A stretch of DNA of 64,000 nucleotides, taken from NCBI GenBank assembly GCA_025200525.1, contig CM045762.1, positions 121,646,979 through 121,710,978 of the forward strand, in the 5' to 3' direction. The position numbers were made by a program, and so were the translations under genes. The notes under the pieces are model-generated. The model ran no database searches. It was not told the DNA's origin and saw nothing but the letters and a program-made list of their open reading frames with translations. Shown piece after piece: positions 22,320 through 32,700 of the stretch (position 1 is its first letter; each line of letters opens with the position of its first letter). The stretch is from Camellia lanceoleosa (taxonomy: Eukaryota; Streptophyta; Magnoliopsida; Ericales; Theaceae).

Positions 22320-23127
22320 ACCCTCTACATCTCAGAGAATGCAGGACAAATGGATTCCTAGTACTTGTTGATACTGGTCCGAATCAATGTCCGCCACTTA
22401 ACAAACAGATGCAATCGGGTTGAAGCTCGCAGACTTTTACACGACCACTCAAGTGATCGAGCACGACAATACAAGTAGGGATGTCCTGGGGACAGTAAAA
22501 ATCCAAACCAAGATTGGGCCTGGACGACACGAGGTAGATTTTCATGTCTTGGAGGTCCCTGCATCCTTTAACCTGCTTTTGGGGCGACCCTGGTTGCATC
22601 AGGTGAAGGCCGTCTCATCTACTCTACATCAAATGGTGAAATACCCCTACGGAAAGGGAGTAGCCATTGTTTTTGGGAATTCATTAATCCATCCTCCTCC
22701 GGAGATATCTACGCCAGTCTTGGAGATTGAACACGGCATGAAAGACATGTTCATATCAGGATTTACTTTGGCTGAGGCCTGGGTGGTGCAAAACATTATG
22801 GCTGTGAATGAGGGTGTGTATGTCAGCGCTCAAGCCGTCTACCTCATGAACAAGCTACAACATATCCCCGGGATGGGATTGGGAAGAAGCGGCAGGAAAG
22901 GAGTTGCTGCGTTGGCCGAAGTGCCACATAACCCGCATACCTTTGGACTGGGTTATCTGCCCACCAAAGAAGATTGGGTGAGGAAAGGAAAAGAAATGGT
23001 TAGCAGAGCCAGAGCGAAGCAGGCTGGGAAGCCTTTTGACTTGATGCACAGGCCCATCTGCGGTACCCTGAACGAACGCTTCGGAGGAGAGGACTTTCCA
23101 TTTTGCGGCTTCCTGAGCCATGGTTAA
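22320..23127 (+). pseudogene. Tat protease and G-patch-like linker, element A
   Basis: The aspartic protease active site is damaged: A reads LVDTGPNQ where B reads LVDTGSAI, and a frame change follows. From 22420 the frame is open through the flap region and LLLGRPWLHQ (near 22575) to a G-patch-like segment (HIPGMGLGRSGRKG, near 22860-22900) and a stop at 23127. The linker is missing from B. Position between gag and RT is normal for Tat. Confidence 0.78.
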
Positions 23128-23312
23128 ACGCGAGAGGAAGCGTGTGTGTTTCAAATCTTCTTCGACTGCAACTATCCGGGATGACGTTGCCAGAGCGAGC
23201 AGACTCCAACAACTGAGGTTGAGCAGCATAAGGCAGTGGAGCCTGAGAGCACAGAACTTGAATGGGGGGTAGCACTGGCATATCTCCTCTCTGATCCTCC
23301 GATCGACCAAGA

Positions 23313-25775
23313 GTGCAGGGGATAACCGTGGTGTCCATGATTGGGGATGAAACGCGTGAGCCGACCAACGCCTATCTTGATGCATCAATCGCACCTCTCT
23401 CACTTGGCAAGACGAGGAGGATTTTGTCCAGCCAGCTCGGTCGTAGTGAGCCGGAATCTGATTCCACCGAGTCCTGTAAGTCAGAATCAGATTCCAGCTC
23501 GACTAAGTCTGAGTTTGGTACTCCTGGGGGTGTCAACCCGGATGCCACAGTCCTGTCCAGGTCGTCTTTCTCCTTTTCATTTGAGTCTGTTGTAACCGAT
23601 GAACTGGACGATTTGGATGTGCCTAATGAGAATGAACTATCTGTGGTTTCCGAGTACTTTTCTGTGCCCCTAATTTATTGCATTAATTCAGACTTTCAAA
23701 ATTTTGAGCAAAACAACGAGGACGAAGTTCCTCCGGTTTTACAACGTTTAATTGAGCAAGAGCAAGAGAGATTTGTTAAGCCATTAATGGATGAAATCAC
23801 TACCGTGAACATTGGTACTGAGGAGGACCCGCGGCTGGTCCAGATCGGGTCCACGTTGTCTTCAGAGGAACGCGAGCGCTTAGTCGCTTTATTAAAAGAT
23901 TTCAAAGATGTTTTCGCGTGGTCCTACGAAGACATGCCTGGAATCGATCCTGAGATTGTACAGCATCGGATCCCCCTTGACCCCGAGGCCCGACCTGTCA
24001 AGCAGAAGCTCAGAAGGATCCGCCCGGATTGGGCTCTCAAGATTAAGGAAGAGGTCACCAAGCAAATCGACGCAGGCTTCCTGCTGGTATCTGAATATCC
24101 GACTTGGTTGGCCAACATTGTTCCGGTGCCAAAGAAAGATGGCAGGATTCGGGTGTGTGTAGACTTCAGGGATTTGAACAGAGCTAGTCCGAAGGACGAC
24201 TTTCCCTTGCCACACATTGATGAGTTAGTGGACTTCACAGCAGGGCATGCATTGCTCTCATTCATGGATGGCTTCTCAGGGTACAACCAGATAGTGATGG
24301 CGCCAGAAGACAGAGAAAAGACTGCATTCACCACCCCGTGGGGAACATACTGCTACCGGGTAATGCCGTTTGGGTTGAAGAACGCTGGGGCTACTTATCA
24401 ACGGGCCGCGACCACAATACTACATGATATGATCCACAAAGAGGTTGAGGTGCACGTGGACGACATGATTGTCAAGTCCAAGGGAAGAGAGGGCCACTAC
24501 ACCGCCTTGCACAAGTTTTTCCAAAGGATCAGGGAATTTCGGTTGCGGCTAAACCCTCAGAAATGTACATTTGGTGTTACAGCGGGAAAAATGCTGGGGT
24601 TTCTGATTACGCAAAGGGGCATCGAGGTCGACCCTTCCAAAATCAAGGCCATCTTAGAAATGCCACCACCGAGGACTGAAAAGGAGGTGCGAGGCTTTCT
24701 GGGTAAAGTGCAATTCATAAGACGGTTTATTTCAAAACTAACCTTGACTTGTGAACCACTTTTTGGCCTCCTAAAGAAAGGAAAGAAGTTCCAATGGGAC
24801 GGCCGATGTCAAGCTGCATTTGAACAGATTAAAGAATATCTACAGAACCCACCCGTTTTATCACCACCAGAACCGGGGAAACCGTTGATTTTGTATCTGT
24901 CAGTAACTGAGACCACGATGGGCTGCATGCTTGCACAAGAATCAGAAGATAGGGTGGAGAAAGCCATCTACTATTTGAGCAAGAAGATGCTGGAATATGA
25001 GACCCGATATACGCCGCTGGAAAAGGCTTGTTTAGCTCTGGTATGGGCTACTAGAAGTCATGCACTACCGTTAGCTCACTCTGTAATGTTGGTTTCACGA
25101 CTTGATCCCATCAAATATCTTTTCGAGAAACCAGCGCTTACGGGTAGGCTAGCTCGTTGGTTGCTGTTGCTCTCCGAATTTGATCTCACATATGTGACGC
25201 GCAAGTCAGTGAAAGGAAGAGCAGTGGCAGAGTTCCTTGCCGACCATCCGGTTGAGGGGGATGAAGCAGTTGAATATCTATTCCCGGATGAATTAATTCT
25301 GCATATCGACGAGGAAACTTGGACGATGTACTTTGACGGAGCGTCAAATCAACATGGGTATGGGATAGGAGTGTTGCTGATAGCACCTGACAATTCCCGT
25401 ATCCCTCTAGCCTTCAAACTCCGGTTCAAAGTCTCAAACAATGAAGCAGAATATGAAGCGTGCATTGCTGGTTTGGAAGCAGCCTTGGAACTAGGGGCAA
25501 GACGGCTGGACGTCATTGGGGATTCGAACCTTGTTGTGTCTCAAGCTAAAGGAGACTGGAAAGTAAAAGAGGAAAATATGATGATGTATCACCAAACCTT
25601 GGATTTGATTCCTCGGTTTGAAAAGCTAAATTTCACTCATCTACTAAGAGAGAACAACAAGTTCGCAGATTCGCTAGCAACTCTATCATCTATGATAGAC
25701 ATCCTGTGGAGTCCGGATCGCCCAAATCATCATCGACTGAAATTTGTACCGCCTATGAGTCGATTGCAACCATAG
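23313..25775 (+). CDS. Tat pol: reverse transcriptase, RNase H and archaeal-type RNase H (A)
   Basis: An uninterrupted 820-codon frame. An acidic linker takes residues 1-220. RT runs from about 225 (RRIRPDWALKIKEEV) through VCVDFRDLNRASPKDDFPLPHID (~276) to the catalytic box, which reads VHVDDMIV at residue ~380; B and the usual family form have Tyr before VDD. RNase H 1 (from ~527) has LYLSVTETTMG with no catalytic Asp. A second RNase H follows (~670-790) with FDGAS, NEAEYEA, GDSN and FADSLA, carrying the expected acidic residues. RT copies the RNA; the second RNase H may supply the lost activity. The frame has its own ATG, but as polyprotein it would need the upstream frame. Its integrity contrasts with its neighbours. 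Confidence 0.9.
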   Translation: MQGITVVSMIGDETREPTNAYLDASIAPLSLGKTRRILSSQLGRSEPESDSTESCKSESDSSSTKSEFGTPGGVNPDATVLSRSSFSFSFESVVTDELDDLDVPNENELSVVSEYFSVPLIYCINSDFQNFEQNNEDEVPPVLQRLIEQEQERFVKPLMDEITTVNIGTEEDPRLVQIGSTLSSEERERLVALLKDFKDVFAWSYEDMPGIDPEIVQHRIPLDPEARPVKQKLRRIRPDWALKIKEEVTKQIDAGFLLVSEYPTWLANIVPVPKKDGRIRVCVDFRDLNRASPKDDFPLPHIDELVDFTAGHALLSFMDGFSGYNQIVMAPEDREKTAFTTPWGTYCYRVMPFGLKNAGATYQRAATTILHDMIHKEVEVHVDDMIVKSKGREGHYTALHKFFQRIREFRLRLNPQKCTFGVTAGKMLGFLITQRGIEVDPSKIKAILEMPPPRTEKEVRGFLGKVQFIRRFISKLTLTCEPLFGLLKKGKKFQWDGRCQAAFEQIKEYLQNPPVLSPPEPGKPLILYLSVTETTMGCMLAQESEDRVEKAIYYLSKKMLEYETRYTPLEKACLALVWATRSHALPLAHSVMLVSRLDPIKYLFEKPALTGRLARWLLLLSEFDLTYVTRKSVKGRAVAEFLADHPVEGDEAVEYLFPDELILHIDEETWTMYFDGASNQHGYGIGVLLIAPDNSRIPLAFKLRFKVSNNEAEYEACIAGLEAALELGARRLDVIGDSNLVVSQAKGDWKVKEENMMMYHQTLDLIPRFEKLNFTHLLRENNKFADSLATLSSMIDILWSPDRPNHHRLKFVPPMSRLQP

Positions 25776-27035
25776 ATGAAGTTCGTGACGAACACCCTTG
25801 GTACTACGATATCCGAACTTCTTGGAGATGTAAACATACCCGCCAGGGGTAAATGCCAAAGACAATAGGGCAATCAGAAGAATGGCAGTTCAGTTCATCA
25901 TCTGCGGAGGGAAACTGTATAAACGGGGTCATCTGGGAATGCATAAACTGTGTGTTGATGCTGAAGAGTCCAAACGTCTGATGGAAGCCATCCACGGGGG
26001 TGAATGTGGTGCACACATGAATGGGGTGATGTTGGCACGGAAGATCCTTAGACAAGGTTATTACTGGTCCACCATGGAGGAGGATTGTATTGGTTTCGTC
26101 CGGCGATGCCATAAGTGTCAAATTCATGCAAATCGCATGAACATCCCGCCGTCAAAGCTGTACAACATGACTTCGCCATGGCCATTTTCTGTCTGGGGAA
26201 TTGATGTAATTGGAGCTGTTACGCCGAAAGGGTCGAATGGGCATGAGTTCATCCTGGTAGCGATAGATTATTTCACAAAGTGGGTTGAGGCCCAATCTTA
26301 TGCAGTGTTGAAAGCTTCACACGCTTGCAAAATTCATCGAAACAACATCATCCGCCGCCACGGGTCCCAAATGAAATAGTTTCGCATAATGGTCCCCACT
26401 TCAAGAAAGAGGTGATTGATTTGTAGGAGAAATACAATGTGCCTTTTCATAAGTCATCTACTTACCGGCGGCAAACCAGCGGAGCAGTTGAGGCCGCCAA
26501 CAAGAACATCAAGCGCATACTACAGAAGATGGTGGAACCTTATCGATCGCCAGATAAGCCGCTTGCTTGTGGGGGCTACAAGACTTCGATCAGAACTTCT
26601 ACTGGGGCGACTCCGTACTCATTGGTCTATGGGATGGAGGCCGTTCTGCCTATTGAGATTGAGGTCCCGTCATTACGAGTATTGGCCGAGTGCCAGATAG
26701 CCGAAGCGGATTGGGAGCAGAACAGATTTGAGGAACTCATGCTTTTCGATGAAAGAAGGCTAAAAGCACTGTACCACATCCAAGGTTATCAACGCAGAAT
26801 CGCCCGGGCTTTCAACAAGAAGGTTAAGTCCAGGAACTTGAAAGAAGGAGATTTGGTACTCAAGGATAACCGAGCTCCCATCCACGACCCAAGGGGCAAG
26901 TTCAGACCCAATTGGACTGGTCCTTACATCATCAAGTCAATCTGGTCAGGTGGAGCTGTGGTTCTGATGGATCTAGATGGCTTGGAGTTTTCCCAACCGA
27001 TCAACATGGACAAGTTGAAGAAATACTACCCCTGA
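25776..27035 (+). pseudogene. Tat integrase, element A (broken)
   Basis: Two open pieces, 25882-26379 and 26439-27035. The first holds the HHCC finger (GECGAHMNG...CHKCQIHAN) and the first catalytic Asp (GIDVIG). Between them the frame shifts, the second catalytic Asp (VSDNG in B) is replaced, and a TAG at about 26424 replaces a Leu codon of B. The second piece keeps the Glu motif (AVEAANKNIK) and the C-terminal domain ending MDKLKKYYP. It cannot encode an active integrase as written. Differences from B sit at CAG/CTG sites. Confidence 0.88.
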
Positions 27036-27741
27036 GAGGCTCGCTAGGCCGAAAACCCGAAAGGGCGACCTAGGCAAGATTCAGAGCATTGAAAATTTGA
27101 AATTTTAAAAACTGAGCTCACAAGGTTGAAAACCCGCAAAGGGCGGCCTTGGCAAAAGTTAGAGCGCAAAAGGAGAGTAAAAATACCCGAGCGAACCTAA
27201 GCCTGAACTACGTAAGACTTGATTCCCATCTTTGGGATACGTAGGCAGCTTCATCTTGAAGTTCAGTCACAATCTTTTCCCCGATCGACTTTGTCCATTC
27301 TGATCATTTCAGTCATCTCTATTCATCAGCATTTATCGTGATCTCTGCACAAGGTTATTCAGACTAGGGGCAACTTTCCGTTGCCATGAAATGTTGCGGC
27401 ATCATCCAGACTAGGGGCAACTTTCCGTTGCTATGAATTGCCGAGGCACTTTTCAAACTAGGAGCAACTTTCCAGTTGCTAGGATTCGGCGTTGTACATT
27501 TCAGTGACAGATCTCAGGTGTGTCCAGTTCTGATCCATATCGAAAATAGTTTTGAAAAGTTTTAATAAAAGTTGACTTTGTTCAAATTAATCTTTTCACA
27601 ACTAAGACTATTTTTGGACCAAAAGTGGAGAATTTTCAGTACCACAACCTTCAATTTCATTGATTTCAAAACAGAGTTTTCTTGCTCTTGCATACAATTG
27701 AAGTTGCTTTTTATTACACTCATAAAGAAAACTTGAAAGTA
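27036..27741 (+). other. Sense 3' region with three stem-loop repeats (A)
   Basis: Between the integrase stop and the end of aORF1. Three copies of CTAGGGGCAACTTTCCGTTGC occur at 27363-27385, 27410-27431 and 27458-27483. Each folds as (G)GCAAC, a 5-6-base loop, GTTGC(C). B has the same at 49480-49600. Sense and antisense transcription converge here. On the minus strand AATAAA (27710-27715) lies just after the aORF1 stop, a plausible polyadenylation signal. Confidence 0.6.
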
Positions 27742-29029
27742 CTAATAAAGCAATAAATCTGGGGCATAGTCCAACAGTGTCCTCGCGCCCATTCCAGAGC
27801 TAGTTGAAGCCTCCGATGCCGCCTTAGGCCCAACTCAGGCTTCCTCGTTGAGCCAATCCCAAAGACTCGTCGACAAAGTGCAACTAAAAGTAGGGCAGGG
27901 GAGCTCTCTAACTCTCCATGTTTGCGTCGAGCCACCAGGCGCCGAATCGAAATGTAGCCGGATACTCTATCTCCTCTGGTGGGCAAGTCTGATCATGGCC
28001 AAATTCGCAGAATACGGAATGGGAAATAGAACACACAAGGAGTCAAGCCGATCACGAATCCCGACCGCGAGACATGTCAGAGCTCATTGCCGGAGATTAA
28101 GCCAAGGGCGCCAAGCAATGCGTTCGGTGACAATTGCACACATCCATTCGAACCACCGTTCTCATCAAGGGCATTGACTAGGCGTTCTCGAAAGAAGTAG
28201 TAGCCACGGCCGAAAGTAAGGTGACAAGAGTCCACAACTTGCAATTTATCCATCAACCATATCTGGGAAAGGATGAAAAATGAGAGAATAAAGAAAAGAG
28301 AGATGTGCGATGAGAGAAAAGTAAGAAAAGGGTTTTGTGAGAAAAATCGAGCCCGAGGGCCGAGTGATGTGAGCAAATATACATGTGAGCTTGGGTGGGA
28401 AACATTACCTGTAGCAGTAGTGGACTCCCTGCAAACCTGGTTGTCTCCCGGCAGTAGAAGGCATCCAGACCCATCAATGTCTCGGCCAGAGTCATGGCAA
28501 TGCAACTCTTTCCTTCCCTCAAGCCTTGAGCAATCTCAATCAAACGGACGCTAGCTCCTCCGGAACCCGAGACAAACAGAAAATGAGATAACAGACACAA
28601 GCAGAGGGCATGCTGTCGGAAACCTTGCCAATGATGGTCGCTGCGGTCACCAGCATCAGAGAATCGGTAAATCAGGCTCGGGATATCCAACATTCCGTTA
28701 CCAATCAGGGATCGAGCGTCATGTGCATCAAGTCCGCACATCCGCCCTAAGGCCCGGGCATAGCCAAAATTGAGTCAAGATTTCTTCGCCGCCGACTCCA
28801 TCAAGACTAGAAAATCTTCAAAAGTCGGACATACCTCTTGCCCGCCAAAGCTAAAGACGTGCGTCATCGGGTTCCAAAACCTCGCCGCAGCACAGAGGAA
28901 AGGAAGATGTAGCGGAGTCCGGCCCAGCGTGAATAGTGCATTCAAGCCAAAACCCCGGAAATTCAACTTTTCCGAGCCATCCAAAGAAGAAATCCAAGAT
29001 GTGAGATTTTCCACAAGAAACGCCTCCAT
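27742..29029 (-). pseudogene. Antisense ORF1 (DUF7745-like), element A
   Basis: Damaged counterpart of the B gene. The start is ATG at 29029 (MEAFLVENL), 47 bp from a TATA box. The segment FWNPMTHVFSFGG...CPTFEDFLVLME is intact. A frameshift then brings a stop at 28775. The middle continues in other frames (28253-28741). An intron with GT at 28408 and AG at 28263 (146 nt) matches B's 147-nt intron; the one-base difference lies in the intron and supports it being non-coding. The C-terminus DYAPDLLLY stops at 27742. No enzymatic motif is seen. Confidence 0.72.
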
Positions 29030-29075
29030 TTTTTGTGAGAAATGGTGATGAAATGAACAAGTTCCAGGGCTGGGG

Positions 29076-29083
29076 CTTTTATA
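29076..29083 (-). promoter_or_regulatory. TATA box of aORF1 (A)
   Basis: TATAAAAG on the minus strand, 47 bp upstream of the aORF1 start codon. Conserved in B at 51214-51221. Confidence 0.65.
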
Positions 29084-29139
29084 GAGGGGTAAGACACTAT
29101 TCAAGGGACACTTGTCAAAATTTTGGAGGTCACGGGAAG

Positions 29140-29157
29140 GGTGGCCGGCCGGCCACC
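29140..29157. promoter_or_regulatory. 18-bp palindrome upstream of aORF1 (A)
   Basis: GGTGGCCGGCCGGCCACC is a perfect palindrome 57 bp upstream of the TATA box. A second half-like copy (GGCTGGCCACC) follows at about 29168. The same element occurs upstream of aORF2 and in the LTR U3. Confidence 0.7.
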
Positions 29158-29799
29158 TATTCTAGTAGGCTGGCCACCCTCTGTTTTCCAGATGCAAAAT
29201 GTGTTTGGCCCCGCATTGGTCCTGTTTTGCCCTCTAGAAGGAAGTTTGAAGCATTTCTAGGCATCGGGAATGTCGAAGGCCTTCATTTCTATCAGTTTTG
29301 GATACGTTCCATCATCCAAATCGTCTGTCTGAAATACATTTTGTCGTGTTTTTTGCTTATCAAGTTGTTGTTTTGTTTATCGAGTTGTAAGTTTGTCGAG
29401 CTGTCATATTTTATGTTTTGAGTTGTTACCTTTTGGTTACACAATTTTGTTAAAGTCTTGTTTATTGAGTCGTTAACAATATTGTACTTTGCTTATCGAG
29501 TTGTAAACTTGCTGAGATTCTGTTATTCCTTAGCGAGTTGGTTTGTTTTGATTTGTTGCGTCGGTTCATTACCTGACCCGGTAAATACACAAGGCATATT
29601 TTCATCCAATTCCATTTTGTGCAAAATGATGCGATGCGATGCTAAGAATTTCAAATACAAACATCTTTTCAAAAGCTGTTTCATTCCATCATGTTTTACA
29701 ACGAATAAAGGTACAAGTTTTACAGAAATAAAACTGCCTAATAATGTGCAAAGTGCTACAAACTACTAGCCAAAAAGTAAAATAAAGCAAGAAATGGCA
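29158..29799. other. Spacer between aORF1 promoter and aORF2 3' end (A)
   Basis: No gene. TATCGAGTTGT or similar is repeated irregularly between about 29345 and 29545. The short plus-strand open frames here are chance. Confidence 0.5.
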
Positions 29800-32700
29800 T
29801 CAGTATCCTCGGGAACGGGAATAAGGAGGTCCTCTCATCCACTTCTGCGGGATAATCTCTGCATCATCATCACCATCCGGATCAGAGCTGTCATCCTCCG
29901 GATCCCCTTCGGGCTCGTCTCCGCTCCCGGAACCAAGACCGGAGCCTCCCTCCCCAGGAGATGTCTCTGACACACGGTCTGCGACCTCCTCCTCCTCATC
30001 CTCGACAATGGGTGCCCTGCGTCTGCGAGACGACCCAGCTCCTCGAGCTCCTCGGTAAGGCCTGGATGGCCCAGCTCCTCGAGGCCCAGTACCTCGAGCA
30101 GGTCTAACACCTCGACCTCTCTGAGAAGACCGGTGGCCCACCCGTGTCGGGCATATACGGAGGCATCTGGAAATGAAAAGTGCAATACATCGTTCAAACA
30201 TAAAAAGGTAAATGCAGATGTGAGTGGGGTGTGTGCGATGTGTTCTACGATCTACCATCAATCTGTGAGAATGTTTAAAGCCAGAACGTTATCACAAATA
30301 TGATAAATGCAAGAGAGATGAAGAGTACCTGGAAGCCCATGATGGACATCTGTGCCTCTCTACGCAGGACCATCCCCTCAAGCGAGGCCACCACCCCGAG
30401 CATCTGATCTATGTACTCCCGAGGTGGCTGCAGACTGAGCTCGAGTCATCAATAAATAAGCAAATCGCCAAAATGTGTGAAAATGAAAAAATGGTGGAAC
30501 GCATCGGTGGTGAGTCAGATCACCGACATATCGTGACTGTGCATCGGAGGCTCCATAGGGATCGGGATCGGAGAAGTAGTCCCATACTGCCAACTCGTCA
30601 ACTCAGTCGGCATATCTGGCCATCCAGGATGATCGAGAGTTAGGGGGATCGGAGGAATCGAATCGCTCTACCTCTAGATGCACCACCGCTAGAAGAGGAT
30701 GTCTGCGCAGACGGCACGACTCGAAGATGGTGCGCCTGGGCCTCGATGAGCCCGTACTCCCGTCAAGGGGGGCATCAGATATATGCGGCGATAGGTGGCG
30801 TAGTTCTCCTCAATGAGATGTAATAAAGCATCGGTGCCCTGCATGTCCCTAGTGACCTCCTCAGTAGATAGCCTGTCGGCAGTTCGCATAGTGAGTGGAG
30901 GCATAGCAGGAGGGTCCTGAGAATCATACCCCCACACCTGGCGCTGAAAGCGTTCCCGAGAACCAAGCTCGCTGACCGGTCCTCGAGCAGGAACTTATAC
31001 TGGGAACTAGTCGACCCTCCGGGGTACTGATTTTCGAGATCATCGCCGAAGACTGCCCAGGGTTGCCAGGTGATCTGTGGATAACCAGTGTACAAGTCAA
31101 TCAGAAATCAAGGATATGCAAAGCGGATCGAAGATGAAAATGAAAGGAACCGAGAGTTCTGAAATACCTCTGTCGCCCTCACAGTGTCGAAGTACTGTCG
31201 CAGATGGAAGAGAGTCTCTCGAGGCCTCGATAAGTGCTCGCCCTCAAACATCAAAGAAAACGGAGTCATAGGAGGTCCTGCCACCTCCATCTCCGGAGCC
31301 AATGTGGGGAAATATGCATATACCCATAGCTGAGAAAAGCAGTGCGGAATGTGAATACAAAGTGCTAAAGGCAGAATACAGAATGCAAAGTGCGTCGTGT
31401 GTGCAGTGAATAAGTAATGAGGGGCAAAAATGTAAACCAAGAGGACAGAATGTACCTCCCAAGCTCTCCAGTAGCCGCCGAGTAAGTCCCCCCACGTGCG
31501 AGAGACTGCGCTCATGTAACAATAAAGGGTAGCCAGGCCAGCGCCGCCCCAATCATACTGACCGACCTGTGATAGGTCTACCAGAGCGCTCAGTAGATAC
31601 AACCCGACCATGTTCCCTCTATCGGCAAACAGAGTGGTGCCAAAGAGGAACATGAGGAAACCATGGGTATACTGCTCGATCTCCTTGGGAGACTCAGTTC
31701 CATCTGGGTCACGGAAATGGGAAGAGAACCAAGTATACCGAACCCTCCCGGTACCTCTGTCTACAGGCGGGAGTGCCCCCAATAGGTGCATCCAAGCAGC
31801 CTCCCACTGACCCATATCCTCGTCGTAGGGAATGGGTCCACCGCCTATGTCTAGGCCGGTGAGTACAGCGAAGTCCAGTGGGGTCATGGTCATATCTCCG
31901 GTGGCAGAGAAATGGAAAGAATTGGTGGTGTCCCACCATCTCTCCGCTAGAGCAGCAAACAATGTCCTACTGATAAGACAGTGAGATAACCCCCTGCAGA
32001 ATGGTCCGAATCCTGCAAAGTCAACCAAGTCTTGGACAGCTTCCGGAAGCTCAGCATACCACTCCCTCGCGGCAGTGGAGCCATATCCTCGTACCGTGTG
32101 AGCGCCAGCTTGCAAATGAAGTGAAAGTGAGCTGTGTGCAAATGAAGTGCAAATCTGGGCTGTGTGTTCAGTAAATCAGAGTTTAGGGCTGTGTGTTCTA
32201 CTCTTAATCAGTGGGCTGCATGTTCACTTCAAATCTGAGCTGTGTGTTCAGTAAATCAGAGTTTAGGGCTGTGTGTTCTACTCTTAATCAGTGGGCTGCG
32301 TGTTCACTTCAAATCTGGGTTGTGTGTTCAATAAATCAGAGTTTAGGGCTGTGTGTTCTACTCTTAATCTGTGTTCACGCCAAATCTGGACTGCGTGTTT
32401 AGTAGATGTGGTATTTGAATGCGTGCTCAAATTTTAGAAAAATCAATGTGTGTTCACTTCAACTGGGTCATGTGTTCAAGAATTTGGTATTTGGGTCATG
32501 GTTCAAATTTCAAAAAATCAAATTGCGTGTTCACTTCAAATGGGTGTGTTCATCATCGAGTTTAGGGTGTGTGTTCTACTCTTAATCGAGGGTCGTGTGT
32601 TCACGTTAAATCTGGTGCGTGTTGAGAAATTTGGTATTTGGGCTGCGTGTTCAAATTGTAAAAATCGATTAATGTGGTGTTCACTTCAAATCTGTGGTGT

